Positions 56,739 to 64,000 of a stretch of DNA of 64,000 nucleotides are shown piece by piece. The translations under genes were made by a program, and so were the position numbers. The DNA is taken from NCBI GenBank assembly GCA_025354985.1, contig JANXLU010000010.1:109718-173717 (forward strand). The letters run 5' to 3'. Under the pieces are notes generated by a model. It was not told the origin of the DNA and did no database searches. It saw nothing but the letters and a program-made list of their open reading frames with translations. Origin of the DNA: Chloroflexota bacterium (GTDB taxonomy: Bacteria > Chloroflexota > Anaerolineae > J036 > Brachytrichaceae). The stretch's first letter is position 1. Each line of letters begins with the position of its first letter.

Positions 56739-57431
56739 ATGACCAGGAACCCGCTATTGGACTTATTGCATACAATCCCCAAAGAAAGCTCGGTGCTCGA
56801 TGTCGGATGTTTTGGGTTCGGCATGGTTTCACTTGGGGCCAAATTTGGAAGACCGGATCTTTCCCATTCGGGGGTCGATTACGTCGTTCCGGCCGAGATT
56901 CCCGTCGGATTTGATTTTAGACATGCGGATCTCAACAAATCACCAATTCCGTTTGAAGACGACCGGTTTGATCTGGTCGTCTGTAATCATGTCATCGAAC
57001 ACCTTAGAGACGGCGTAGATTTTTTTGGTGAATGTGCCCGAGTTTGCAAACCGGGCGGCACGATATATGTCGAAGCGCCTTCAGAACGATCTCTAACGTT
57101 ACCGGGGTTTCCATTTGCCCGCGATTCGTTCTTTAGCATGTCTTATTTCGACGATCCGACTCACGCACAGCGCGTATGGACGCCACAATCATTTCACCGC
57201 CTGACCCGCTATTGGACATGTGAGCCAATTGATACCAACTATCGAATTTCTTGGAAGAGAAGGCTTGCAGCACCAATATTAGTTCCGTGGGCGTTGCTGA
57301 CGCGAAATGGCCGGATGCTGGAGCAAACCGTTTGGTTTGCACTTGGCTGGGCAAGCTACCTAGTGGCTCGTAAGCCCGCTGATACTCATGGCAAACCGAC
57401 GTTCACCTATTACATTCCGCACAATTGTTAA
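56739..57431 (+). CDS. Class I SAM-dependent methyltransferase
   Basis: 230 aa. SSVLDVGCFGFGMVSLG (motif I), IPFEDDRFDLVVCNHVIEHLRDGVDFFGECARVCKPGGTIYVEAPS (Methyltransf_11 core). The C-terminal half includes a hydrophobic segment PILVPWALLTRN. Target probably a glycan or lipid intermediate. ATG 56739 starts right before the core; a GTG at 56688 abutting the previous stop is an alternative. Confidence 0.85.
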   Translation: MTRNPLLDLLHTIPKESSVLDVGCFGFGMVSLGAKFGRPDLSHSGVDYVVPAEIPVGFDFRHADLNKSPIPFEDDRFDLVVCNHVIEHLRDGVDFFGECARVCKPGGTIYVEAPSERSLTLPGFPFARDSFFSMSYFDDPTHAQRVWTPQSFHRLTRYWTCEPIDTNYRISWKRRLAAPILVPWALLTRNGRMLEQTVWFALGWASYLVARKPADTHGKPTFTYYIPHNC

Positions 57432-57441
57432 ACAGCTTGTA

Positions 57442-58380
57442 ATGAGAGTATTTGTAACTGGTGGGAGTGGCTTTCTCGGGCGCGCGTTGATGGAGCGACT
57501 TCAAGCGGCCAGCCATTATGTTGTGGCACCCGGCTCCAGTCTCGTGAATTTGCAGAATCAAGGTTCGTTAAAGGATTTTGAAAGTGATCACTATGATCTG
57601 ATCTTTCATCTCGCTGCCTGGACGCGGGCCGGTGACTTTTGTCGCAGGCATGGCGGTGAGCAATGGATTGTGAACAACCAAATCAACACAAACGTACTCG
57701 CTTGGTGGCAAAAGAGCCAGCCTCAGGCAAAATTGGTAGCACTAGGCACCAGCGTGTCCTATATCAATGAAGATGCCATGTCCGAAGACCTGTATATGGA
57801 CGGCAATCCCAAACCAGACTATTACGCTTACGCCATGAGCAAACGCATGCTCTGGGCCGGAATGACCGAGCTCGGCAGGCAGTTCGGTCTCCGCTATCTA
57901 TATCTCGTACCGTCAACACTTTATGGCCCGGGTTATCCCACAGATGGCCGACCGCTGCATTTTATTTACGATCTCATCCACAAGATTTTGCGGGGTCATT
58001 TGTTTGGCGAGCCTGTCATGCTATGGGGTGATGGTCATCAGCGCAGGGAATTGGTGTTTATCGATGACTTTGTACAAGCTGCAACAAAACTCGCCGACAA
58101 CCCCAATAATTTGATCGTAAATATTGGCGCGGGTGAGGACTACAGTATCCGCCAATTTGCACAACTTATTTGTGATTTCGCAGGGTTCGACTTCTCTCGC
58201 ATTCAATTTGACGTAAATCAATTTGTTGGTGCAAGGTCAAAAGTTCTCGACACGCACTTGCTAAACACGCTTTTGCCGGACTTCAAACGCACACCACTCG
58301 CAGAAGGAATACGACAAACGATCGCATGGATGCGCACTGAGCCGTTCTATATGGGACGTTCCGCGCATGACTCCGCATGA
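57442..58380 (+). CDS. NAD-dependent epimerase/dehydratase, GDP-fucose-synthase-like SDR
   Basis: 312 aa. TGGSGFLG at residues 6-13, Tyr in YYAYAMSKRML (YxxxK), LVPSTLYGPGYPTDGRPLHFIYDLIHKI, and WGDGHQRRELVFIDDFVQAA resemble WcaG/GDP-L-fucose synthase. Likely an NDP-sugar epimerase/reductase of the cluster. It ends overlapping the next start by 4 bp (ATGA). Confidence 0.87.
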   Translation: MRVFVTGGSGFLGRALMERLQAASHYVVAPGSSLVNLQNQGSLKDFESDHYDLIFHLAAWTRAGDFCRRHGGEQWIVNNQINTNVLAWWQKSQPQAKLVALGTSVSYINEDAMSEDLYMDGNPKPDYYAYAMSKRMLWAGMTELGRQFGLRYLYLVPSTLYGPGYPTDGRPLHFIYDLIHKILRGHLFGEPVMLWGDGHQRRELVFIDDFVQAATKLADNPNNLIVNIGAGEDYSIRQFAQLICDFAGFDFSRIQFDVNQFVGARSKVLDTHLLNTLLPDFKRTPLAEGIRQTIAWMRTEPFYMGRSAHDSA

Positions 58381-59228
58381 TATCCACCTCGACAAATGTT
58401 TTTATAACTTCCCTTATTTTTTGTCTGGACACGGAGCAGGGACATATATTTGGTTACAACAAAGTGTTTGGTGAAATCGTACGGTCGCTCGGCTGGCAGC
58501 ATTCTGCTGTGACACGCGCCGAAGCGCGTGTTAAAGAGCGCCCCGAGGGCTGGTCATTTGTGCTGGGTTCAACCCGGCACTTGTTCAAGTCCGGGCCGTT
58601 CTTGGCTGCAGAAAAATTTGTGCTGCTAGTGTTTTCACTTCGACGTTATCTGACCCAACAATTGACCCATGCAGCTGATACCCGCATTCTATTTTTGGAA
58701 TGGTTCGGGCCCATCCATCTCGTTGCGCTCATTTTGTCACTCGTGGTGCTGCGCCAACGGCAACAGGTGCAACTTTGGATGATGTATCGGTTGCCAATCA
58801 CAAATGGCGCCGATTGGCGTCTTACGTTAATCCACAAGGCTTTGATCGCACTCACAGCAAAACCCATTGTCTTGTTCACTGACAGCGAGTTGGTGCATCC
58901 GACGATTGCAAAGGCGTTTGGGGAAAAGGTTTGGATACTCCCGATTCCGCATACGCACCTATTGACCAGCGAACAGATCGCTGCCGGTCGTCAATTCAAA
59001 GCAACCCACAACGCTGTAACGGTCATGTGGTGGCCTGGTGTGCCGGCTGCCGAAAAAGGATTGTCTGAAATTCAACAACTATGTCAGGAACTCGTTGCTC
59101 TGGATGACCCGCCGTGCAAAGTGGCCCTTTCAGAAGCTGCGACGGTGGTCTGGGGCAAAAACATGATTCCACTGGCGGGTGGCCTGCCTTATGCCGATTA
59201 CTGGGGTAACAGTTCAGATTGGCAGTAA
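58377..59228 (+). pseudogene. Glycosyltransferase-like gene truncated by an IS66-type remnant
   Basis: 283 codons. The N-terminal GT-B-like half is intact (HIFGYNKVFGEIVRSLGW, ILFLEWFGPIHLVALIL, IVLFTDSELVHPTIAKAFGEKVWILPIPH, VMWWPGVPAAEKGLSEI), ending at LPYADYW. The last residues GNSSDWQ are encoded by the terminal repeat of the inserted element, so the C-terminal nucleotide-sugar-binding part is lost. Function probably abolished or altered. Cotranscribed with the upstream epimerase. Confidence 0.72.
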
Positions 59229-59678
59229 AGGGATTGGCGCGCCGCGGAACATGGCTGAACAGCCGGATAGAGCAGAGTGACCCATGGCGATCCAGGTGGC
59301 AAATATGGATTGCAAGGTCATGCGGGTGCAGGTTCCTACGAAGGAGCGAGAGCCTGCGCTGATCTTGCGGCCAATGACCAGCGGTCGCAACATGCGCTCG
59401 GCCAGGTTGTTGGTACTGTCGACGGCCGGATTGCGCACAAATTCAAATAGCTCGTCCTAATGTCTGCGCAGTCGCTGGCACATGGCGTGGGCTGGATGCG
59501 ATCGATCCTGTTCATCCACCCCCAGCTCATCTCGCAACCGCTAGTTTTCCACCAGCAGGCGTTCCACCAACGCGCCCAACCGCTTGTTCTTTTTGTAACT
59601 CCTCAACCGTTGACTCTACGATGGTGTCTTAACTTTAATCCAAAATTCAAGATTCTTACTGCCAATCTGAACTGCTAC
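59206..59678 (-). mobile_element. 473-bp internally deleted IS66-type element with both terminal repeats
   Basis: Perfect 19-bp terminal inverted repeats, CAGTTCAGATTGGCAGTAA at 59210-59228 and its complement at 59656-59674, extend with one mismatch to GTA(A/G)C at the outer ends. Between them are the start and the end of a transposase with the middle missing. No 8-bp target duplication is visible in the flanks, so the ends may have been rearranged. Confidence 0.8.
59214..59628 (-). pseudogene. Decayed IS66-family transposase (N- and C-terminal fragments)
   Basis: Minus strand, upstream part: NKRLGALVERLLVEN, a stop, then RLRDELGVDEQDR, the N-terminal coiled coil of IS66 transposases. Downstream part: DELFEFVRNPAVDSTNNLAER, MLRPLVIGRKISAGSRS and MTLQSIFATWIAMG, the C-terminal block, preceded by another in-frame TAG. 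The central DDE region is deleted. Inactive. Confidence 0.82.
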
Positions 59679-59715
59679 GTCATAACACGCTCTAGCCGCG
59701 CCGCGCGCGTGTGAG

Positions 59716-60759
59716 ATGATTGCGTGCAAAAACATGCCTCTTCTGTCGATCTGCATCGCCACGTACAACCGAGCCCCTTTCATCGGCGAGACGCTGCAAA
59801 GCATCCTGCCGCAGCTCGATGATTCCGTCGAATTGCTGGTCGTTGACGGAGCGTCGACGGATGACACCGAGGCTGTCGTGGCCGCGCTCGCGGACCCATC
59901 CAGCCGGCTGCGGTACATCCGGCTCCCGCAGAAGGGCGGCGTCGATCAGGACTACGATCGCGCTGCGCAGGAAGCGCGCGGCGAGTATTGCTGGTTGTTC
60001 TCGGATGATGACCTGCTGAAGCCCGGCACCATCGTCGAAGTTCTGCGCCGGCTGGCCAGCGCGCCCAGCCTGGTCGTGGTGAACGCCGAGGCTCGCTCGG
60101 CCGATTTGTCCGAACTGCAACAGGAACGGGTCCAACCTGCGACAGTGGACAGGACGTATGCCCCTGAAGCGCTCGAAACCTTGTTTGTAGACACCGCCAA
60201 CTACCTGACCTTCATCGGCGGGATCATCATCCGGCGAGATATTTGGCTGGCCCGGGCCCGTGAGCGCTACTACGGCAGCGCCTTCATCCATGTCGGTGTG
60301 ATTTTCCAGGCGCCCCTGCCGGGCGCCGCCATCGTCGTCGCCGAGCCATGGATCGTCATTCGGTATGGCAATGCCTCGTGGACGGGCCGCGCGTTTGAGA
60401 TCTGGATGGTGCAATGGCCGCGCCTGGTCTGGTCGTTCCAGCATTTTTCCGCAGCCTCGCGGCGGGCCATCAGCCGCGCGGAACCGTGGCGCAGCCCGTT
60501 GGTGCTCTTTCTCAATCGCGCGCTCGCCGCCTATTCGATCGACATCTATCACCAGAAATACGCGCCGCTGTTCACGTCCGCCCGTGACAGGCTGATGGCC
60601 CAGGTCATCGCCCGCATCCCGGGCGCGCTGGCGAACTTCGGCGCGGTGCTCGCGTTCCGCCTGTTTCGGCCCGCCGACAAGCTCTTTCAGGTCAACCTCA
60701 AGCAGAATCGCTATTCGTATCGGCGCGTGGTGGCACGGCTGTTCGGGGGGGCGCGATGA
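59716..60759 (+). CDS. Family 2 glycosyltransferase
   Basis: 347 aa (ATG 59734 would give 341). GT-A start LLSICIATYNRAPFIGETLQSILPQLD, VVDGASTDDTE and the DxD-type motif FSDDD near residue 97; C-terminal region KLFQVNLKQNRYSYRRVVARL. It is the first of four overlapping or abutting glycosyltransferase genes in DNA that is visibly richer in G and C than the preceding cluster. Acceptor unknown. Confidence 0.88.
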   Translation: MIACKNMPLLSICIATYNRAPFIGETLQSILPQLDDSVELLVVDGASTDDTEAVVAALADPSSRLRYIRLPQKGGVDQDYDRAAQEARGEYCWLFSDDDLLKPGTIVEVLRRLASAPSLVVVNAEARSADLSELQQERVQPATVDRTYAPEALETLFVDTANYLTFIGGIIIRRDIWLARARERYYGSAFIHVGVIFQAPLPGAAIVVAEPWIVIRYGNASWTGRAFEIWMVQWPRLVWSFQHFSAASRRAISRAEPWRSPLVLFLNRALAAYSIDIYHQKYAPLFTSARDRLMAQVIARIPGALANFGAVLAFRLFRPADKLFQVNLKQNRYSYRRVVARLFGGAR

Positions 60760-61652
60760 GCGAGGCCATCGACCTCTCGGTCTGTGTGGTCAACCACCGC
60801 ACACCCGAGCTCACCCGGGCCTGCATTCAGTCGATCTACCGCACCGCCGGCGATCTGACCCTCGAGGTCTTCGTCGTCAACAACACGTCGGATCCGTGCG
60901 AGCTCGCGGACGTGGTTCCGCCCGCCGCCCGGTTTGTGTTTCTGCAGAATGAGCGGGTGCTCGGGTACTCGGCCAATCAGAATCAAATGCTGCGGCTGGC
61001 CCGCGGGCGGTATCGGATGTGTCTGAATTCGGATACGGTCGTCCATTCGGGCGCCCTGGCCGAGCTGGTCGGGTTCATGGACGCGCACCCGGCGTGCGGG
61101 ATCGCGGGTCCGAAGCTGCGCTTTGGCGACGGCGCGCTCCAACCCTCGCTGCGCAACTTTCCGGCGCCGTTCGCGTCCTTTGTCGAGGTCTCGGGGCTGT
61201 GGACACGTCTGAAGGGCAAGCGTTGGATTCGCGACCGGGTACTGCTGTGCAATCCGCACGACCGGGTGGTCGAGAGCGAGTGGCTGCACGGGGCCGGCTA
61301 CATCGTTCGCCGCGAGGCCATTGACCAGGTCGGCCTGTGGGATGAAGCGACGTTTACGATGTTCGGCGAGGATGTCGACTGGTGCTGGCGCATGCGCGCG
61401 GCGGGCTGGAAGATCCTCTTCGATCCGGCGGCCGAGATCACCCATCTCGAGGCTCGCTCGCCGTATGAAGACCGGGCGATTGCGTTGTGGGAGGGCGGGA
61501 TGCGCTTCGTCCGTAAGCACTACACGCCCCTGCGTTTTCTTCCCGTGCGTCTGTCGGCCGGGCTCGCTATAGCCCTGCGCTGGGTGATTGCCCGCAATGC
61601 CGCCGAGCGGCGGATGTTTGGCCTTGCGTTTCGCAGGATGTTCTCCGCCTGA
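60756..61652 (+). CDS. Family 2 glycosyltransferase, rhamnosyltransferase-like
   Basis: 298 aa. LSVCVVNHRTPELTRACIQSI, FVVNNTSD, LGYSANQNQMLRLARGRYRMCLNSDTVV (DxD as NSDT), then ALQPSLRNFPAP and TMFGEDVDWCWRMRAAGW, all standard in WcaA/rhamnosyltransferase-like enzymes. Overlaps the previous gene by 4 bp (ATGA). Confidence 0.9.
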   Translation: MSEAIDLSVCVVNHRTPELTRACIQSIYRTAGDLTLEVFVVNNTSDPCELADVVPPAARFVFLQNERVLGYSANQNQMLRLARGRYRMCLNSDTVVHSGALAELVGFMDAHPACGIAGPKLRFGDGALQPSLRNFPAPFASFVEVSGLWTRLKGKRWIRDRVLLCNPHDRVVESEWLHGAGYIVRREAIDQVGLWDEATFTMFGEDVDWCWRMRAAGWKILFDPAAEITHLEARSPYEDRAIALWEGGMRFVRKHYTPLRFLPVRLSAGLAIALRWVIARNAAERRMFGLAFRRMFSA

Positions 61653-61656
61653 GACC

Positions 61657-62565
61657 ATGGAAACAGCCCCCGATCTCTGCGTCGTCGTCCTGACCTACAA
61701 CACGCGCAAGCTGACCTTGGCATGTCTGCGTGCGTTGTACGAGCAGCCCGAGCTCGGGCGCTGCGAGGTCATCGTCGTCGACAACGCCTCGGGCGACCGC
61801 ACGGCGGAGGCCGTCGCGGCAGAGTTCCCGGGGGTTCAGCTCATCCGGGCTCCGAAGAACCTCGGCTTCGCCGGCGGCAACAACCTCGGATTGATCGCCG
61901 CGTGCGGGCGGCATGTGCTACTGCTCAACTCCGACACCGAAGTCCAGCCGGGCGCCCTGTCGGCCCTGAGCGACTTCATGGATGCCCATCCCGACGCCGG
62001 GGCGTGCGGGCCGATGCTGCTCAACAGCGATGGATCGCTCCAGCCGTCGGGCCGCCCCCTGCCAACCGCCTGGTCAGTGTTCCTCGACATGACCCGTCTG
62101 TATCGGCTGGCCCGCCGGGACGTTTTCGGCGAGCGCGGGCGCGACTACAACCAGGTCAAGCGGGTGGGCGAGATCTCGGGCGCCGCGCTCCTGATCCGCC
62201 GGGCTGTGTATGAGCGGATCGGCGGATTCGACACCGGGCTGTTTCTATTCTATGAGGATGTCGACTTGTGCAAGCGCGTCGGCGACGCCGGGTTTGGCGT
62301 CTACTATGTGCCGCAGGCGAAAGTCGTCCATCACTGGGGCGGGACGATGCGCGTGGTCTCGCAAATCGCCTATCAGGCCGGCCAGGACAGCCTGCGCTAC
62401 TACTTCGCCAAGCATCACTCGCGGCGGGCGCAGTTTGTCATCACCGCTTTGCTCGCAGCCAAGCAGCTTGCGCTGACGCTGGCCACCGTCGTCCGGGGCC
62501 GGCGCAACGAGTACTATTTCCACCGCACGCTGCTGACCCGGCTGACGAAGCCGGTGGAACTGTGA
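61657..62565 (+). CDS. Family 2 glycosyltransferase, rhamnosyltransferase-like
   Basis: 302 aa and a likely paralogue of the preceding gene. LCVVVLTYNTRKLTLACLRAL, VVDNASGD, NLGFAGGNNLGLIAACGRHVLLLNSDTEV, GSLQPSGRPLP and FLFYEDVDLCKRVGDAGFGVYYVPQAKVVHHWGG. ATG 61657 lies 4 nt after the previous stop; longer frames overlap it without support. Confidence 0.9.
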   Translation: METAPDLCVVVLTYNTRKLTLACLRALYEQPELGRCEVIVVDNASGDRTAEAVAAEFPGVQLIRAPKNLGFAGGNNLGLIAACGRHVLLLNSDTEVQPGALSALSDFMDAHPDAGACGPMLLNSDGSLQPSGRPLPTAWSVFLDMTRLYRLARRDVFGERGRDYNQVKRVGEISGAALLIRRAVYERIGGFDTGLFLFYEDVDLCKRVGDAGFGVYYVPQAKVVHHWGGTMRVVSQIAYQAGQDSLRYYFAKHHSRRAQFVITALLAAKQLALTLATVVRGRRNEYYFHRTLLTRLTKPVEL

Positions 62566-62567
62566 CC

Positions 62568-63698
62568 ATGAAAATCGCCATGTTCACCTCCTGGCAAGTC
62601 CGCTGTGGCATCGCCGACTACGCCTCGGAGCTCGTCAGCGGGTTGCGAGGTTTGCCCGAGACCGACGTCGACGTGGTTGCCTACGACCGGGAGGTCCATC
62701 CGCGAGCCGACTACGCGGCCTGGGGCCGGGCTCTCAACTGCGGCGACGTCGCTCACATCCAGCATGAATACAGCTTCTTCGGCTATCTCCTGCCCTGGCG
62801 CAATCAATTCGGCCCGCTCGTGACGCAGGTCAAACGCCCGCTCGTCATCACCCGCCACGTCAGTTTCGATGGCCCGCTGACCGTCCCGGGCCGCGGAGTC
62901 AAGCACGCCATCCGCCAGATCAAGTGGGCGATGTACAACCGCTGGCTCGGCCCGTACGCCCGCCGGCTCAACAAGGACACGTTTGACATCGCCCGAAAGA
63001 TCATTGTTCTGAGCGGCCGGCTTAAGGAGCACCTCGTCGCGCGCGGGGTCAACCCGGGCAAGATCCACGTCATTCCGGGCGGCGCGCCGGCTGTGATGCC
63101 GCCGGCGGGCGGCGGCGCCGTGCGCGCCCGCTATGGCTGGGAGGGCAAACGGGTCATCGGGCAGTTCGGTTATCTAGCCCCGCCCAAGGGTCACGCCCTG
63201 GCGCTCGAAGCCCTGGCGCGCCTGCCCGACGACTATGTCCTGCTCATCGCCGGCGGCCCGCGGTTGGAAGCCCATCGCCCCTTGCAGGCCGAAATCGAAG
63301 CCCAAATCGCCGCGCTGGGTCTTGGCGGGCGGGCCCGGATCACCGGCTTTTTGCCCGCGGGCGAAGTGCCCGCCCACATCGATGCCTGCGACGCGCTGGT
63401 GTATCCCTACACCCACGCCGATTTCTCGTATTCGGTCGCGACCGGGCTGGCGTATGGCAGCGCCCCGGTGGTTGCGTCAGACGTTTACGGGCATCGCGAA
63501 TTCGCCGGGTATTGCGCCGGAATGACCCTCTTTCTCAGCGGCGACGCCGGGGCGCTGGCGGCCGCCCTGCGCAAAGCCGTGGAGGATGAGGGCGTCCGGG
63601 CCGAGGCGAAAGTCGGTATGCTCCGTTATGCGCGCGAGTTCTCGTGGTCGGCCATCGCCTCTCGCACGGGCGAGGTCTACGCTGCCGCGCTCTCTTGA
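62568..63698 (+). CDS. Family 4 glycosyltransferase
   Basis: 376 aa GT-B: MFTSWQVRCGIADYASELVSGLRG at the N-terminus, HIQHEYSFFG, VIPGGAP, then GQFGYLAPPKGHALALEAL and the donor-binding VYPYTHADFSYSVATGLAYGSAPVVASDVYGHREF. The E-x7-E of many GT4 enzymes is not obvious. Last gene of the G+C-rich glycosyltransferase block; starts 2 nt after the previous stop. Confidence 0.9.
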   Translation: MKIAMFTSWQVRCGIADYASELVSGLRGLPETDVDVVAYDREVHPRADYAAWGRALNCGDVAHIQHEYSFFGYLLPWRNQFGPLVTQVKRPLVITRHVSFDGPLTVPGRGVKHAIRQIKWAMYNRWLGPYARRLNKDTFDIARKIIVLSGRLKEHLVARGVNPGKIHVIPGGAPAVMPPAGGGAVRARYGWEGKRVIGQFGYLAPPKGHALALEALARLPDDYVLLIAGGPRLEAHRPLQAEIEAQIAALGLGGRARITGFLPAGEVPAHIDACDALVYPYTHADFSYSVATGLAYGSAPVVASDVYGHREFAGYCAGMTLFLSGDAGALAAALRKAVEDEGVRAEAKVGMLRYAREFSWSAIASRTGEVYAAALS

Positions 63699-63722
63699 GC
63701 CGCGCTGACGGCTCCGGTCTGC

Positions 63723-63760
63723 AAAGCGAAATCCCCCGGTGAAGCCTGGGATTTCGCTTT
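63723..63760. terminator. Bidirectional terminator hairpin at the end of the glycan cluster
   Basis: A perfect 13-bp stem, AAAGCGAAATCCC (63723-63735) and its complement at 63748-63760, with a 12-base loop, lies between the convergent glycosyltransferase and methyltransferase genes. The ends are AAA/TTT, so weak T-runs exist in both directions. Confidence 0.75.
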
Positions 63761-63776
63761 ACAACACCTGTGTCTG

Positions 63777-64000
63777 CTATATCAGCGTGAAGTACGGAAA
63801 CGGCACGATGAAGCGCCCGCCGCCGTAGAGATAATCGTGCTCGCGTGCCATAAATTCCTGAAGAAAGTGCCAAGGCAACACCAGGAAATAATCGGGTTTG
63901 GCAGCCCGGGCATCGACTTCACTAATTATCGGAATATTCGTGCCCACGGTAACCCGACCCCATTTATCCGGGTTTCGCTCCGCCGCAGCGGTAATCAAGG
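63777..64000 (-). CDS. C-terminal part of a SAM-dependent C-methyltransferase (cut by window edge)
   Basis: About 74 residues, reading on the minus strand from beyond the window. NIPIISEVDARAAKPDYFLVLPWHFLQEFMAREHDYLYGGGRFIVPFP is the characteristic C-terminal domain of NDP-sugar C-methyltransferases, the same family as the gene at 54937-56142. The ATG near 63998 is internal. G+C content returns to the level seen before the glycosyltransferase block. Confidence 0.8.
   Translation of the reverse strand, partial: LITAAAERNPDKWGRVTVGTNIPIISEVDARAAKPDYFLVLPWHFLQEFMAREHDYLYGGGRFIVPFPYFTLI

Noticed and set aside
59206..59678. Full active IS66 insertion sequence
   Set aside because: Only about 470 bp, with in-frame stops and the central catalytic region missing.
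60711..61658. 315-residue frame on the minus strand opposite the second glycosyltransferase (and a 286-residue one opposite the first)
   Set aside because: High G+C DNA leaves antisense frames open; the plus-strand proteins have convincing glycosyltransferase motifs.

Overview
The window looks like a chromosomal segment of an uncultured bacterium, most likely a member of Chloroflexota. This placement is an inference. It rests on the KEV-repeat linker behind the lipobox of the solute-binding protein, LexA boxes of the GAAC-N4-GTTC type, a Thermus-like long NADP isocitrate dehydrogenase, and many genes whose -10 box lies only 6-8 nt before the start codon (apparently leaderless mRNAs). Coding density is high and most genes sit in short operons with 4-bp overlaps or small gaps.

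Layout. 1-5 kb (minus): a fatty-acid desaturase cut by the window edge, tRNA-His, a GNAT acetyltransferase, a DUF2723 membrane protein and a flavin monooxygenase. 5.0-10.1 kb (minus): a complete rrn operon 16S-tRNA-Ile-tRNA-Ala-23S-5S, with three evenly built sigma70 promoters at 10.2-10.5 kb. 10.5-14.1 kb: a VOC protein, then an ATP-grasp / alpha-E / transglutaminase operon. 14.4-16.9 kb: an undescribed two-gene module (three-helix membrane protein plus coiled-coil/HhH membrane protein) behind a promoter with a perfect inverted repeat. 17-26.5 kb: tRNA-Met, asnS, a PhyH dioxygenase, nitronate monooxygenase, RNase D, a LexA-boxed RecA-like + ImuB-like pair, a DapB-like reductase with a wHTH regulator, and isocitrate dehydrogenase. 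26.6-30.6 kb (minus): enolase-superfamily enzyme, RraA-like protein and a large glycosidase-like protein, probably a sugar-acid pathway. 30.8-34.4 kb: a second LexA-boxed unit with a possible small leader ORF, a DUF6504-like protein and DnaE2.

34.4-41.7 kb holds housekeeping and metabolic genes (AHSA1, zinc ribbon, hydrolase, xseA, MHS transporter, SDR, M20 peptidase, coaE). 41.8-49.3 kb is a rhamnoside utilisation locus: LacI regulator, two ABC permeases, lipoprotein binding protein and a GH78 alpha-L-rhamnosidase, with similar LacI-like operators at both ends and no ATPase gene. yajC-trmD follow. 50.5-64 kb is a surface-glycan cluster: sugar epimerases, flippase, heptose-type GHMP kinase, methyltransferases and glycosyltransferases. 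It contains an amber-interrupted FkbM gene, a glycosyltransferase truncated by a 473-bp internally deleted IS66-type element, and beyond that element a G+C-richer block of four glycosyltransferases that looks separately acquired.

Two systems stand out. The first is a mutagenic-repair mutasome split over two loci 8 kb apart but tied together by near-identical LexA palindromes. The second is the uncharacterised membrane module at 14.4-16.9 kb. No CRISPR array, prophage or riboswitch was seen.
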